Positions 54,604 to 63,754 of a stretch of DNA of 64,000 nt are shown one piece after another. The notes under the pieces are model-generated. The model saw only the letters and a program-made list of their open reading frames with translations, did not search any database and was not told the DNA's origin. Both the position numbers and the translations under genes were made by a program. The first letter of the stretch is position 1; each line of letters starts with the position of its first letter. The stretch is from Erysipelotrichaceae bacterium (GTDB lineage: Bacteria > Bacillota_I > Bacilli_A > Erysipelotrichales > Erysipelotrichaceae): the NCBI GenBank assembly GCA_029101345.1, contig JAQXQU010000101.1, positions 1 through 64,000 on the forward strand, given 5' to 3'.

Positions 54604-57150
54604 ATGAATATTGAAAATATGACACAAAAACTGCAGGAAGCATTACTCAATGCCCTTAATCTTTGCAAGGATAATAACAATCCTGAATTATGCTCTGAAC
54701 ATATGCTTTCGGCGCTTATTGACGATCCTGATATCAATGGGCTTTTGGTTTCAATGAAAGCTGATGTCAACAGAGTGAGAAACGAAGTAGACAATTATCT
54801 AAAGAAGCTTCCAATAAGCAATAGTGCAAGTGAACCTAATCTTAATCGCTATTTGAATGATGCTTATAATGAAGCGTTGAAACTCTCAAAGAAGAAAGGT
54901 GATAGTTTCATCTCCATCTTTGATATGTTTGTTGCAGTTATGTATAATGGTTCAACTGTATCAAAAGCTGTTGCTTCTATGATGCCTTTTGCCAAGGAAG
55001 ATCTTATCAATAAGGCTAAATCTGTATCAGCAGGAAAAATCAATTCCAGAGAGGACGAGAACAATCTTAATGCTCTGAACAAATACGGAAGAAATCTTGT
55101 TGAAGATGTCAGAGCCGGCAAGATTGATCCAGTTATTGGTCGTGATGATGAAATCCGAAGAGTTGTTGAAATACTATCCCGCAAGACCAAGAACAACCCC
55201 GTACTTATTGGAGAACCGGGCGTGGGCAAGACAGCAATTGCCGAAGGTCTGGCTTGGCGTATCTGCAATGGTGATGTGCCTTCATCTTTGCAAAACAAGG
55301 ATCTGATTGAACTTGATATGGGTTCCTTGATTGCTGGTGCCAAGTACCGTGGCGAATTTGAGGAGAGACTGAAAGCAGTTTTGAATGAGGTCAAGGAAAG
55401 GGATGGCCAGGTTGTCCTGTTCATTGATGAAATCCATAATCTGGTTGGTGCTGGTAAAACCGAAGGTTCAATGGATGCAGCCAATCTCTTAAAACCAATG
55501 CTGGCAAGAGGCGAACTGCGTTGCATTGGTGCTACAACCTTCGATGAATACCGCAAGTATATTGAAAAGGATGCTGCATTGGAAAGAAGATTCCAGAAGG
55601 TAATTGTTGATGAACCGACAATTGAGGAAACAGTATCCATACTTCGTGGCCTGAAATCAAGATTTGAATCCCATCATGGTGTCAAGATTCTTGATGAAGC
55701 TATCATTTCAGCAGCTGTCTTATCTGACCGCTATATCACTGACCGTTATTTGCCAGATAAGGCCATTGACCTTATAGATGAAGCCTGTGCTTCCATTCGT
55801 GTGGAAATTGATTCCATGCCAGCTGAACTAGATGAACTGATCAGAAGAATCCGTCAGATTGAAATCGAACTTGTTTCTCTTAATAAGGAATCGGACGAAA
55901 GAGCCATCAAGCGAGTAGCTGAACTGAATGAAGAGCTGGCTAGACTTAAGGAAAAGGAACAGCTATTGCATAGTCGCTGGTCCAAGGAAAAAGAAGATCT
56001 TGATAAGTCCAAGAGCCTCAAGATTGAACTTGACAAAGCTCAAACAGCTTTGAACAATGCTATCAATGACAATCAGCTTGTTGAGGCATCTAAACTCAAA
56101 TATGAAACCATCCCAAATCTTGAAGCTAGGATCAAAGAACTCGCCAATACTGATGGCAATCGTATGATTGTTGAGGAAGTATCTGATGAATCCATTGCCA
56201 AGGTTGTTTCAAAGTGGACCCATATTGAGGTTTCCAAACTGATGTCATCTGAGAGGGAAAAGCTTTTAAATCTAAAGGATACATTAGCCAAAAGGGTAGT
56301 TGGCCAGGATGAAGCATTGGAACTCGTATCTGATGCCATTCTTAGATCAAAGGCCAGAATTGCTGATATCAATAGGCCAATCGGTTCCTTCATGTTCCTA
56401 GGTCCAACAGGTGTGGGCAAGACAGAAGTTGCCAAGGCTCTTGCTGAACAGCTCTTTGATGACGAATCCAAGATTGTCAGAATTGATATGTCTGAATATA
56501 TGGAGAAGTTCTCAGTGAGCCGATTGATTGGTGCTCCTCCAGGATATGTTGGCTATGAGGAAGGTGGCCAGTTGACAGAAGCAGTCAGAAGAAAGCCTTA
56601 TTCCATTGTTCTGCTTGATGAGATTGAAAAGGCTCATCCCGATGTCTTTAATATCCTATTGCAGATTCTAGATGATGGTCGTATTACTGACTCCAAGGGT
56701 GTTACAGTTGATTTCAAGAATACCATAATCATTATGACTTCCAATTTGGGTTCTGAATTCGCCTTTGAAGAAGATGAAAACAAGAAGAAAGCTCTTTATG
56801 ATGAAGCAATCAAAGCAAAATTCAAGCCTGAATTCATCAATCGTATCGATGAAATTGTCATCTTCAATCCTCTTGATGCCACTATTATTGCCAAAGTTGC
56901 CGATAAGTTCCTTAATCTTCTTAAGAAAAAACTGGAAGAAGAGGAAATTGAACTTTCAATATCCAAAGAGGCAATGGATAAGATTGCAAGTGAAGGCTAT
57001 GACCAGCACTATGGAGCTCGGCCAATGAAGAGATATATTCAGCGTAATATTGAAAATGGCTTGGCAAGATTCATCATAGAGAATCCTGATGTTAAGAAAA
57101 TCGATGTTTTGCTTGAAAATGATCAGTTTGCAATTAGAAGACATGATTAA
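54604..57150 (+). CDS. clpB: ATP-dependent disaggregase ClpB
   Basis: Hsp100 that works with DnaK/DnaJ to rescue aggregated proteins, 848 aa. It has the Clp N-domain, AAA-1 with [15 protein letters not shown], the ClpB-specific middle coiled coil (about 400-520), and AAA-2 with [17 protein letters not shown] and Walker [16 protein letters not shown]. The long middle domain separates it from ClpC. No ClpP-binding loop is needed. I start at 54604 (GGAGG at 6 nt); the frame from 54586 would begin within CIRCE. In this genome it is placed right after dnaJ and has its own CIRCE, linking disaggregation to HrcA. Confidence 0.97.
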   Translation: MNIENMTQKLQEALLNALNLCKDNNNPELCSEHMLSALIDDPDINGLLVSMKADVNRVRNEVDNYLKKLPISNSASEPNLNRYLNDAYNEALKLSKKKGDSFISIFDMFVAVMYNGSTVSKAVASMMPFAKEDLINKAKSVSAGKINSREDENNLNALNKYGRNLVEDVRAGKIDPVIGRDDEIRRVVEILSRKTKNNPVLIGEPGVGKTAIAEGLAWRICNGDVPSSLQNKDLIELDMGSLIAGAKYRGEFEERLKAVLNEVKERDGQVVLFIDEIHNLVGAGKTEGSMDAANLLKPMLARGELRCIGATTFDEYRKYIEKDAALERRFQKVIVDEPTIEETVSILRGLKSRFESHHGVKILDEAIISAAVLSDRYITDRYLPDKAIDLIDEACASIRVEIDSMPAELDELIRRIRQIEIELVSLNKESDERAIKRVAELNEELARLKEKEQLLHSRWSKEKEDLDKSKSLKIELDKAQTALNNAINDNQLVEASKLKYETIPNLEARIKELANTDGNRMIVEEVSDESIAKVVSKWTHIEVSKLMSSEREKLLNLKDTLAKRVVGQDEALELVSDAILRSKARIADINRPIGSFMFLGPTGVGKTEVAKALAEQLFDDESKIVRIDMSEYMEKFSVSRLIGAPPGYVGYEEGGQLTEAVRRKPYSIVLLDEIEKAHPDVFNILLQILDDGRITDSKGVTVDFKNTIIIMTSNLGSEFAFEEDENKKKALYDEAIKAKFKPEFINRIDEIVIFNPLDATIIAKVADKFLNLLKKKLEEEEIELSISKEAMDKIASEGYDQHYGARPMKRYIQRNIENGLARFIIENPDVKKIDVLLENDQFAIRRHD

Positions 57151-57166
57151 CATGTCTTCTTTTTTG
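57136..57166 (+). terminator. clpB terminator
   Basis: Perfect 10-bp stem AGAAGACATG / CATGTCTTCT with the stop codon in the ATTAA loop, followed by TTTTTT. Confidence 0.85.
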
Positions 57167-57167
57167 C

Positions 57168-57173
57168 TAGAAT
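57168..57173 (+). promoter_or_regulatory. -10 element 6 nt before an ATG (leaderless type)
   Basis: TAGAAT with an upstream TGC (extended -10), then GGACTT and the ATG at 57180. No ribosome binding site; starts directly after the clpB terminator. Confidence 0.6.
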
Positions 57174-57179
57174 GGACTT

Positions 57180-57896
57180 ATGAAAAGATTTGAAGCAAAT
57201 GATAATTGTTCCTATGCTTTAGGAACATCCCTTGCTGTCGAGCTTCTGATGCATCAGGGAGAACATGCCAGAATAGTCTACCTATCAAGCAAAGCTCTTG
57301 AAAATGACCAATTGCAGCTTTTAAGAAGGCTCTGCAAGGAGAACAAAGTTCCAATTAAAGTTGATGACAATGTCATTAACAGGCTTTCGGTTAAGGAAAA
57401 TTGCTTTGCCATTGGAGTTTTTGACAAATATCATCATGAACTTGAATCAAAAAGGCATATTGTCCTTTATGGCTTTGATGATTATGGCGAATTAGGAACT
57501 ATCATGCGTTCTGCTGTCTGCTTTGACTTTAAGGATGTGGTGCTTGTTTCCAGCAATATCGATTGTTTTGACCCGAGGACCATTCGCTCATCAATGGGTG
57601 GCTTCTTTCATTTGAACATCAGGAAATATGATGATTTTGATGCTTATTATCAAGACTATCAAGACTATAACATCTATCCAATTGTAAAAAATCAGGGGTC
57701 TAAATTGACTGATATTGATTTCAAGGAGCCTTACTCGCTAATTATCCCGCAAAGAAGCGGTGAGGTGGATAATCTAAAGGGCAATGGCATTTTGATTGAA
57801 CATAAAAAGGGCATGTTCGACATGTCCCTTTCTGCCATATCTTCAATTCTTTTCAATTATTGTTACCATCAAAACGCAGCCGATAGGAACATCTAG
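57180..57896 (+). CDS. TrmH/SpoU-family RNA 2'-O-methyltransferase
   Basis: A 238-aa SPOUT methyltransferase that likely modifies tRNA or rRNA ribose; target unknown. Motif 1 is DYGELGTIMRSA (usually GNxGxIxRtA) and motif 2 is DPRTIRSSMGGFFHL. Motif 3 is diverged: IPQRSGEVDNLKGNGILIEHKKG where the family has IPM...ESLNVS, although the C-terminal FDMSLSAISSILF helix keeps the SLxxS-type residues. The start at 57180 is 6 nt after a -10 element with no ribosome binding site. The last 44 nt overlap the convergent radical SAM gene. Confidence 0.82.
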   Translation: MKRFEANDNCSYALGTSLAVELLMHQGEHARIVYLSSKALENDQLQLLRRLCKENKVPIKVDDNVINRLSVKENCFAIGVFDKYHHELESKRHIVLYGFDDYGELGTIMRSAVCFDFKDVVLVSSNIDCFDPRTIRSSMGGFFHLNIRKYDDFDAYYQDYQDYNIYPIVKNQGSKLTDIDFKEPYSLIIPQRSGEVDNLKGNGILIEHKKGMFDMSLSAISSILFNYCYHQNAADRNI

Positions 57897-58677
57897 TGCA
57901 AAGGTCGAAAATCAGCCTTCGTTTATTGATGCTTGCAAGATAGTCAAGATATCTCTTTTCATTCAATATTTCATCAAGTGATGTCTTAAAGATGTTGCCA
58001 ATGCTGTTATGCCCTTTAGGATCAAGACAGCACAGGGTGACATCGCCATTATGCAGGATGGCAATCATCTCCTTGCCACCCAGGCAATAGCCTTTATCGC
58101 CAATTGGTGGATCATTGATCATTGGCCAATCGAAGAATTCATTATGGAGGATGTAGGTGTTTTCCTTTAGAAAGAAACAGTTCTTCATTCTGGTTGGCTT
58201 AAGGCCATATTTTCCTGTTAATTCTTCATAATAGGCCTTAAGGTCAGCTGATAGATGATCATAATCATAAAAACGAAGTTCAAGGATGGAATTGCTGTTA
58301 TCTTCTATCAGCCTGTTTATTGTTTCAAAATAGCTCCTTTCAATCTCAAGATTCTTGATTGAATGAAGGGATATAGATATTTTTCTTAAGCAGGAATGCT
58401 TTAAGAGATCAGGATAACTTCCTAAAAGGGTGCCATTTGTCACTAATTGCAGCTTCATTTCCTCTTGGTCAAGAATTTCGAGAATTTCATTGAAATCAGG
58501 ATGAAGCAATGGTTCCCCTAAGACATGGAGATAGATATAGTTGCAATGCTTCTTAATCTGCTTGATGATATTTCTGATATCATCAATTGCCATAAAGCTG
58601 TGCCCTTTGGCATTGCTGCAAAAGGAACAGGATAGATTGCAGGCATCAGTTATTTCCAGATAGACTCTCTTCAACAT
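57853..58677 (-). CDS. Radical SAM/SPASM-type protein
   Basis: A 274-aa radical SAM enzyme of unknown substrate. The SAM cluster motif is CNLSCSFC (residues 13-20), followed by HVLGEPLLHP (GE motif). The C-terminus carries a SPASM-like cysteine set: GYCLGGKEM, then GDVTLCCLDPKGHNSIGNI and LCTRCSYRL. Such proteins often modify peptides or act on alcohols, but no precursor peptide or partner gene is adjacent. A TATAAT ends 6 nt before its ATG with no ribosome binding site, so the transcript is likely leaderless. Its 3' end overlaps the opposing methyltransferase by 44 nt. Confidence 0.85.
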   Translation of the reverse strand: MLKRVYLEITDACNLSCSFCSNAKGHSFMAIDDIRNIIKQIKKHCNYIYLHVLGEPLLHPDFNEILEILDQEEMKLQLVTNGTLLGSYPDLLKHSCLRKISISLHSIKNLEIERSYFETINRLIEDNSNSILELRFYDYDHLSADLKAYYEELTGKYGLKPTRMKNCFFLKENTYILHNEFFDWPMINDPPIGDKGYCLGGKEMIAILHNGDVTLCCLDPKGHNSIGNIFKTSLDEILNEKRYLDYLASINKRRLIFDLCTRCSYRLRFDGNNN

Positions 58678-58683
58678 GTCTTA

Positions 58684-58689
58684 ATTATA
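58684..58689 (-). promoter_or_regulatory. -10 element 6 nt before an ATG (leaderless type)
   Basis: TATAAT on the minus strand, then TAAGAC and the ATG at 58677; no ribosome binding site. Confidence 0.65.
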
Positions 58690-58718
58690 CTTGAACTTCA
58701 AAAGAAATAGGCATATTC

Positions 58719-58724
58719 TATAAT
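58719..58724 (+). promoter_or_regulatory. -10 for the cation exchanger gene
   Basis: TATAAT 20 nt before the chosen ATG at 58745, leaving a short leader with GGAGG. Confidence 0.55.
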
Positions 58725-58744
58725 CTGTAACAATGGAGGAAAAA

Positions 58745-59689
58745 ATGTTTATTAATATATTGCTGATAGTGTTGGGCTTTGCCATGTTGAAATATGGTGC
58801 TGAATTCCTGGTTGATGGTTCAAGCTCCATTGCCAGGAAATTCCGAATTCCCAGCATTGTCATTGGTTTGACTATTGTCTCAATTGGGACATCAATGCCT
58901 GAACTGATGGTATCAGCCAGTTCAGCCATGTCTGGCCATCCTGAATTGGCCTTAGGCAATGTTGTTGGCTCAAATCTTGCCAACATGTTGCTAATTCTTG
59001 GCATCTGTGCCATGATTGCACCACTGCCATTCCAAAGGCATACAGCTCATGTTGATTCACCAATCATGCTGTTTGTCACTATTCTTGTCTTTATCTTCTG
59101 CAACTATTTTGGCGGCAAATGCATTACCAGAATTGAAGGCATTGTTCTTCTTCTCTTTACTGCTGGCTATATCATCTACAATATCTTTGAAGCTCGCAAA
59201 TCAATTCAAAGTGATAATGAAAGCAATGAGGAATTCAATGCTATCAAGGCCATTGCTTTAGTGGTTCTGGGCATTGTCCTTCTGAAATATGGTGGCGATT
59301 TTGTCTGCGATAATGCAGTAGCCATTGCTTCGAAACTCGGTGTTTCCGAAAAGCTCATTGGCATTACGATTGTTTCAGTTGCAACTTCACTCCCTGAACT
59401 TGTAACATCACTGACTGCTACAAGAAAAGGCGACGTTGACATCGCCATAGGCAATATTCTGGGTTCCAATATTTTCAATATCTGTCTGATCATTGGTGCA
59501 GCAGCAGCTATTTCTCCAATGAGCTATGCATTGTCATACAATCTTGACTTCTATATTCTGATTGCTTCTTCAGCTATTCTCTGCATCTTCCCATTTATCA
59601 AGAAGAGATATGAGATGACTAGAATCCAGGGTCTATTGTTCTTTATCTGCTATCTTGGCTATATAGCCATTTCCATTTTCCGAGGCTAG
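58745..59689 (+). CDS. Sodium/calcium exchanger-family (CaCA) cation antiporter
   Basis: A 314-aa membrane protein with about ten segments and the two inverted alpha repeats of the CaCA family: VIGLTIVSIGTSMPELMVS followed by LALGNVVGSNLAN, and ITIVSVATSLPELVTSLTA followed by IAIGNILGSNIFN. The acidic Glu of each repeat is present. It probably exports Ca2+ for Na+ or H+. I prefer the ATG at 58745, with GGAGG 5-6 nt upstream, over the ATG at 58733. Its last 57 nt overlap the convergent ttcA-like gene. Confidence 0.9.
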   Translation: MFINILLIVLGFAMLKYGAEFLVDGSSSIARKFRIPSIVIGLTIVSIGTSMPELMVSASSAMSGHPELALGNVVGSNLANMLLILGICAMIAPLPFQRHTAHVDSPIMLFVTILVFIFCNYFGGKCITRIEGIVLLLFTAGYIIYNIFEARKSIQSDNESNEEFNAIKAIALVVLGIVLLKYGGDFVCDNAVAIASKLGVSEKLIGITIVSVATSLPELVTSLTATRKGDVDIAIGNILGSNIFNICLIIGAAAAISPMSYALSYNLDFYILIASSAILCIFPFIKKRYEMTRIQGLLFFICYLGYIAISIFRG

Positions 59690-60424
59690 CTTGTCAAAAA
59701 AGAGATTGAATTGTTTGCCATTAAGAAGGGCTAGAAGGAAATTGTCTTTGGCCATAGGATACTCATGGTAGATGCCCTTTAGAATTGCCTTGATTTCACT
59801 TCTTTTGGTAAAGCCATCATTTGGACATCCGCTTTTAACAACAGGAATCCCCAGTTTGATTCCTGTTTTTTTAATCTCGGATTCAAAGGAGAGACAGAAA
59901 GGTCTGATAAAATCGATATCAGAATTATCGAGATGCATTTTTGGATCAAAGGTGGCAATTCTTCCTCCATAGATCATATTCATAAACATGGTTTCAATGG
60001 CATCATCAGCATGATGGCCAAAGGCTACCTTGTTAAAACCAAGTTTCTTGGCAACATTGATAACTGCTCCTTTCTTGAATTTAGAACAAAGTGAGCATTG
60101 AATCTTGCCATTCTTCCTGTTTAAATCAAGCATTTCTGCAATTCTTGAATCTTCAATGCAGTATTCGATGCAATGCATATTAAGGAATTCCCATAATGGT
60201 TCCATGTCTTCTTCACCAAAACCCAGATTGATATGAATGCCTATAATGTCAAAATCAATGCCATAGACATTCTGGCAAAGCTTTTGAAATAGGCTTAAAC
60301 AGTATAGCAACAAGGTTGAATCCTTGCCTCCTGATAGTCCAACAGCAATTCTATCCCCATCTTCAATAAGGCCAAAGGCCTCATTGGCTTTTCGCATATC
60401 ACTTAAAAGTTTCTTTACTGACAT
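59633..60424 (-). CDS. ttcA: TtcA-family tRNA 2-thiocytidine synthetase
   Basis: PP-loop ATPase that thiolates cytidine 32 in tRNA in the characterised family members. The 263-aa protein has the PP-loop GLSGGKDSTLLLY (SGGKDS), the CxxC of CSLCSKFKKG, a GHHADDAIETMFMN stretch and a later SGCPND cysteine that would complete the iron-sulfur set. It is shorter than E. coli TtcA (311). A TAAAAT box ends exactly 6 nt before the ATG, and it shares a 44-bp promoter region with divergent truB. Its 3' end overlaps the exchanger gene by 57 nt. Confidence 0.86.
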   Translation of the reverse strand: MSVKKLLSDMRKANEAFGLIEDGDRIAVGLSGGKDSTLLLYCLSLFQKLCQNVYGIDFDIIGIHINLGFGEEDMEPLWEFLNMHCIEYCIEDSRIAEMLDLNRKNGKIQCSLCSKFKKGAVINVAKKLGFNKVAFGHHADDAIETMFMNMIYGGRIATFDPKMHLDNSDIDFIRPFCLSFESEIKKTGIKLGIPVVKSGCPNDGFTKRSEIKAILKGIYHEYPMAKDNFLLALLNGKQFNLFFDKLASENGNGYIAKIADKEQ

Positions 60425-60430
60425 GAATAT

Positions 60431-60436
60431 ATTTTA
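60431..60436 (-). promoter_or_regulatory. ttcA -10 element, leaderless type
   Basis: TAAAAT on the minus strand, then ATATTC and the ATG at 60424; no ribosome binding site. Confidence 0.6.
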
Positions 60437-60456
60437 ATATGCAAAATGGTTTTTGT

Positions 60457-60462
60457 TATAAT
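60457..60462 (+). promoter_or_regulatory. truB -10 element, leaderless type
   Basis: TATAAT, then CAAAAC and the truB ATG at 60469; no ribosome binding site. Confidence 0.65.
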
Positions 60463-60468
60463 CAAAAC

Positions 60469-61308
60469 ATGGGAATTTTATATATTGATAAGCCAAAGGG
60501 CATGACGTCCTTTGATGTCTGCTTCAAGCTTAGGAAGATTCTTAATACAAAGAAGATTGGACATACCGGCACTCTTGATCCCAATGCTACTGGCGTGATG
60601 GTCATTCTTTATGATAATGCTACCAAAGCCAATCAGTTTCTGGTGTCTTCACGCAAGGAATATGTGGCTACTGTTCGCCTTGGCATTTTGACTGACACTC
60701 TTGATATTGACGGCAAGATCATTAAACAAAAGGAAGAGAAGATGCCTGATGCAGAATTGATTCACAATACTCTTGCCAAGTATCTAGGAAAATCCAAACA
60801 GCTTCCACCTTTGACATCAGCTATCAAGGTCAATGGCAAGAAGCTTTATGAATACCAAAGACAAGGCATCGAAGTACAGATTCCCTTAAGGGATATAGAA
60901 GTCAAGGATATTGAACTTCTTGATGTCAGGGATGATGAATTTGTGATCAGATGCAATGTTTCTTCTGGTACTTATATCAGAGCACTGACCAGGGATATTC
61001 TTGATGATCTTGGTGTCATTGGCACTTTAAGTGAGCTAAGAAGAACTTCTATTGATGGCATTGATGTCAAGGACTGTCAGAAACTTGAAGAACTGACAGG
61101 TGATAATCTAGTTGTCCATAGCCTTTATGATGTCATCAGCCTTTATTATGAAGTCTATGAAACAGACGATCGCAAGCATATTATAGATGGCAAAAGAATA
61201 ACTATCGAAGGATATCCTGATCAGGTTGCTATCTGTTGCAACAAGGAAGTATTGGCGATATATGGAAGGGAAGGCAATGAGTACCGTTGCCTAAGAGGTT
61301 TATTTTGA
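60469..61308 (+). CDS. truB: tRNA pseudouridine(55) synthase TruB
   Basis: Makes pseudouridine 55 in the T-loop of tRNAs. The 279-aa protein starts MGILYIDKPKGMTSFDVC and has the catalytic Asp in GHTGTLDPNATGVMV. A C-terminal PUA-like domain follows. The start is the ATG at 60469, confirmed by the family N-terminus and by the -10 box 6 nt upstream; the longer frame to 60439 spans the promoter. truB-ribF is a conserved pair (usually after rbfA, absent here). Overlaps ribF by 1 base. Confidence 0.96.
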   Translation: MGILYIDKPKGMTSFDVCFKLRKILNTKKIGHTGTLDPNATGVMVILYDNATKANQFLVSSRKEYVATVRLGILTDTLDIDGKIIKQKEEKMPDAELIHNTLAKYLGKSKQLPPLTSAIKVNGKKLYEYQRQGIEVQIPLRDIEVKDIELLDVRDDEFVIRCNVSSGTYIRALTRDILDDLGVIGTLSELRRTSIDGIDVKDCQKLEELTGDNLVVHSLYDVISLYYEVYETDDRKHIIDGKRITIEGYPDQVAICCNKEVLAIYGREGNEYRCLRGLF

Positions 61309-62117
61309 TGAAAGTCTATGATATTCATAAATACGACTGTCCGGATGTACCAAAAAATGTCTCATGCATTGGCTTCTTTGATGGTGTTCATAAAGGACAT
61401 AAGGCATTAATTGAGCTAACAGTCAAAAAGGCAAAAGAGGCAGATGCCAAACCATTTGTCATCACATTTTATCCTGATCCCAGTGATGTCATTGACATCA
61501 AGCATTCAGGCAGGGTAGAAAACAAGAAACACGCTTTAAGATCAAAACACATCATGTCACTGAAAGAAAGGCTTGATGCTTTTGAAAAGCTGGGAATTGA
61601 GGGAGTCATGGTCATCAGGTTCAATAAGGAGATCATGGTAACAGAACCCAAGGACTTTGTGGACTCTTATCTTTGCAATCTCAACCTTGCAGGTCTTGTC
61701 TGTGGTTATGACTTTACTTTTGGCATCTATGGTTCTGGCAACTGCCAGACATTATTAAGGGATGCGGAAGGAAAGTTTGCTGTTTATCTTGTTCCCCAGG
61801 TTTCCTATTACCATAAGAAAATTTCATCTTCCACCATCAAGATCGATATCAATGAAGGCAATATCAAAAAAGTCAATCGCCTCTTATCATTTGATTACAG
61901 CATTCTGCTCGATGTCCTGTCAGCAGATGAAAACAGGATTGTCGCTATTAATCGCAAACCAAAGACCATTTGTCCTAAGAAAGGACATTATCAGGGCTAC
62001 CTTCTGCATAAAGGCAAAAGATATGATGTAGATATCAATATTGATGAAGCAATTGAAATCGTGGGATATTCCAATTCCTATAAGCAAAAGAGCATACGCC
62101 TGTTTTTTACTAAATGA
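61308..62117 (+). CDS. ribF: RibF-like FAD synthetase, riboflavin kinase domain diverged
   Basis: The N-terminal FMN adenylyltransferase domain is clear: GFFDGVHKGHKALI, then VCGYDFTFGIYGSGN and SSSTIKIDI. A normal RibF has a C-terminal riboflavin kinase domain with a G-x-PTAN motif and runs to about 310 aa. Here the protein is 269 aa, and the C-terminal 80 residues (FDYSILLDV to RLFFTK) keep a possible barrel but no PTAN signature. It may only adenylylate FMN, or be a strongly diverged kinase. Starts at 61308 overlapping the truB stop, and ends overlapping rsmF by 4 nt. Confidence 0.85.
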   Translation: MKVYDIHKYDCPDVPKNVSCIGFFDGVHKGHKALIELTVKKAKEADAKPFVITFYPDPSDVIDIKHSGRVENKKHALRSKHIMSLKERLDAFEKLGIEGVMVIRFNKEIMVTEPKDFVDSYLCNLNLAGLVCGYDFTFGIYGSGNCQTLLRDAEGKFAVYLVPQVSYYHKKISSSTIKIDINEGNIKKVNRLLSFDYSILLDVLSADENRIVAINRKPKTICPKKGHYQGYLLHKGKRYDVDINIDEAIEIVGYSNSYKQKSIRLFFTK

Positions 62118-63439
62118 TGAATGAACTGTTTGTAAAAAGATTCAAGGAGTACTTTGGTGACTACTATGATGATTTCATCAAGGTCATAAACGAGCCTTCC
62201 AGCAAGGCTCTTTATCTAAATGCGGAAAAGGCTGATCCTGAGCTGATCATAAAGGAAATTGATTTTCCATTAGTTCAGACTGGCTTCAATGATTTATCCC
62301 GTTGCTATGAATATGATGGTATCGGGCATCATCCGTCTTATGAATTGGGACTGGTCTATCCTCAAGAGCCATCAGCGGCCTTTACTGCTTCTTTTGCCAA
62401 TACAGATAATATCAGGCTTTGCGTAGACATGTGCGCTGCGCCCGGTGGCAAATCAATCAATATCAAGCATCGTTTGCCTGGTGATTGCCTCCTTGTATCC
62501 AATGAGATCAATTACAAAAGAGCTACCATTCTCTCGCAGAATCTTGAAAGATGTGGAATCAATGACAATGTCATTATTACCAATAAGGATGGCAAAGGAC
62601 TAGCCAAACAGTTTAAAAACCTTGCTGACCTTGTCATTCTTGATGCGCCTTGTTCTGGTGAAGGAATGATCAGAAAGTATCAGGAAATCATTGATGACTA
62701 CAGTCTTGAAAAGATCAATGAGTGTGCAAAGATCCAGAAAGAGCTTTTGGAAAATGCCTATGAAATGCTAAAGAAGGGCGGAGAACTGCTTTATTCAACC
62801 TGCACCTATGCCTTTGAGGAAGATGAAGAGCAGATTCTTTCCTTCCTTATGACTCATCAGGATATGAAACTTGTTGAACTTCCTTTTTCAGGCATCAACC
62901 CATCTAGGCTTCAAGGAACAATCAAGCTTAGTCCTTTGAATAAGACAGAAGGACAGTTCATCGCTCTTTTGAAGAAGGATGGCGAATTGGCTGCTTCTTC
63001 CTATAAATATGAAAAAAGCATTGCCAATAAGCTGGCAGATGACTTCATCAAGGAGAATCTAGCCATTGATGACTATTATTTATATCTTCTTGATGATACC
63101 TATTATCTATCGCTTATGCCACTATTGAAGATCGATCGCAATGTCCTGAAATATGGCATTGAAGTCGGCAAGATCACTAAAGGACGCTTTGAACCATCAC
63201 ATGGCTTTTATCGGAGCAATATCCTTGCAAAGCTTTTTAAAAGATGCATTGAATTAAATGCAAAGGATTATCATGATTATGTTGCTGGACTGGAACTTCC
63301 ATTTGATGTTGAAAATGGCTACTATCTTGTCAAATATCATGGTTATTCCGTTGGCTTTGGCAAGTGCACTGGGGGTCGCCTTAAAAACAAGTATCCAAAG
63401 GGATTAAGACAGGTTTATAATAGCAATAAGGGAGAATAG
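62114..63439 (+). CDS. rsmF: RsmF-type 16S rRNA (cytosine-C5)-methyltransferase
   Basis: NOL1/NOP2/Sun-family m5C methyltransferase, 441 aa. SAM motif I is CVDMCAAPGGKS, and the two catalytic cysteines lie in DAPCSGEGM and STCTYAFEEDE. The C-terminal part (about 290-441) resembles the RsmF PUA-type RNA-binding domain, with GRLKNKYPKGLRQ at the end. The initial MM leaves two adjacent start choices (62114 or 62117). Placed after ribF, overlapping it by 4 nt. The exact target nucleotide is not proven. Confidence 0.92.
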   Translation: MMNELFVKRFKEYFGDYYDDFIKVINEPSSKALYLNAEKADPELIIKEIDFPLVQTGFNDLSRCYEYDGIGHHPSYELGLVYPQEPSAAFTASFANTDNIRLCVDMCAAPGGKSINIKHRLPGDCLLVSNEINYKRATILSQNLERCGINDNVIITNKDGKGLAKQFKNLADLVILDAPCSGEGMIRKYQEIIDDYSLEKINECAKIQKELLENAYEMLKKGGELLYSTCTYAFEEDEEQILSFLMTHQDMKLVELPFSGINPSRLQGTIKLSPLNKTEGQFIALLKKDGELAASSYKYEKSIANKLADDFIKENLAIDDYYLYLLDDTYYLSLMPLLKIDRNVLKYGIEVGKITKGRFEPSHGFYRSNILAKLFKRCIELNAKDYHDYVAGLELPFDVENGYYLVKYHGYSVGFGKCTGGRLKNKYPKGLRQVYNSNKGE

Positions 63440-63441
63440 AA

Positions 63442-63753
63442 ATGAGTATTATTACATTAAATGAAAATGGTCAGCAGGTCATTGCTGATCGTGTATTTGA
63501 AAATATTGCAAGAATAGCTGTTTCAAAGATCAAAGGAGTCTTTCCACCTAAGAAGGATAATGATTTCATCAGTCTGACTATCAAGGATGATGAAATCAGC
63601 ATTCTGGTAACTGCCAGGCTACTAGCTGGTGTTGATGTAGTCAAGACCTGTACAAAAATTCAGAATGCCATCAAAGAAGCAATTGCAGAACAAACCAATA
63701 TTGAATGCAAGATAATCAATATTGAAGTCCAGGGCTTCATGATCAATGAATAG
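63442..63753 (+). CDS. Asp23/Gls24 family envelope stress protein
   Basis: A 103-aa member of the Asp23/Gls24 (YloU/AmaP-linked) family. It has IADRVFENIARIAVSKIKGVF near the start and the family core ITIKDDEISILVTARLLAGVDV. The C-terminal segment reads IECKIINIEVQGF. Such proteins often sit near nusB in this position, in Bacillota, and some associate with the cell envelope. It starts 2 nt after rsmF with a GGGAG ribosome binding site and is followed by a terminator, so the unit ends here because of the IS30 element or naturally. Confidence 0.88.
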   Translation: MSIITLNENGQQVIADRVFENIARIAVSKIKGVFPPKKDNDFISLTIKDDEISILVTARLLAGVDVVKTCTKIQNAIKEAIAEQTNIECKIINIEVQGFMINE

Positions 63754-63754
63754 C

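Noticed and set aside
54864-55640. Minus-strand 258-residue frame inside clpB
   Set aside because: Antisense shadow, very serine-rich, no plausible translation signals.
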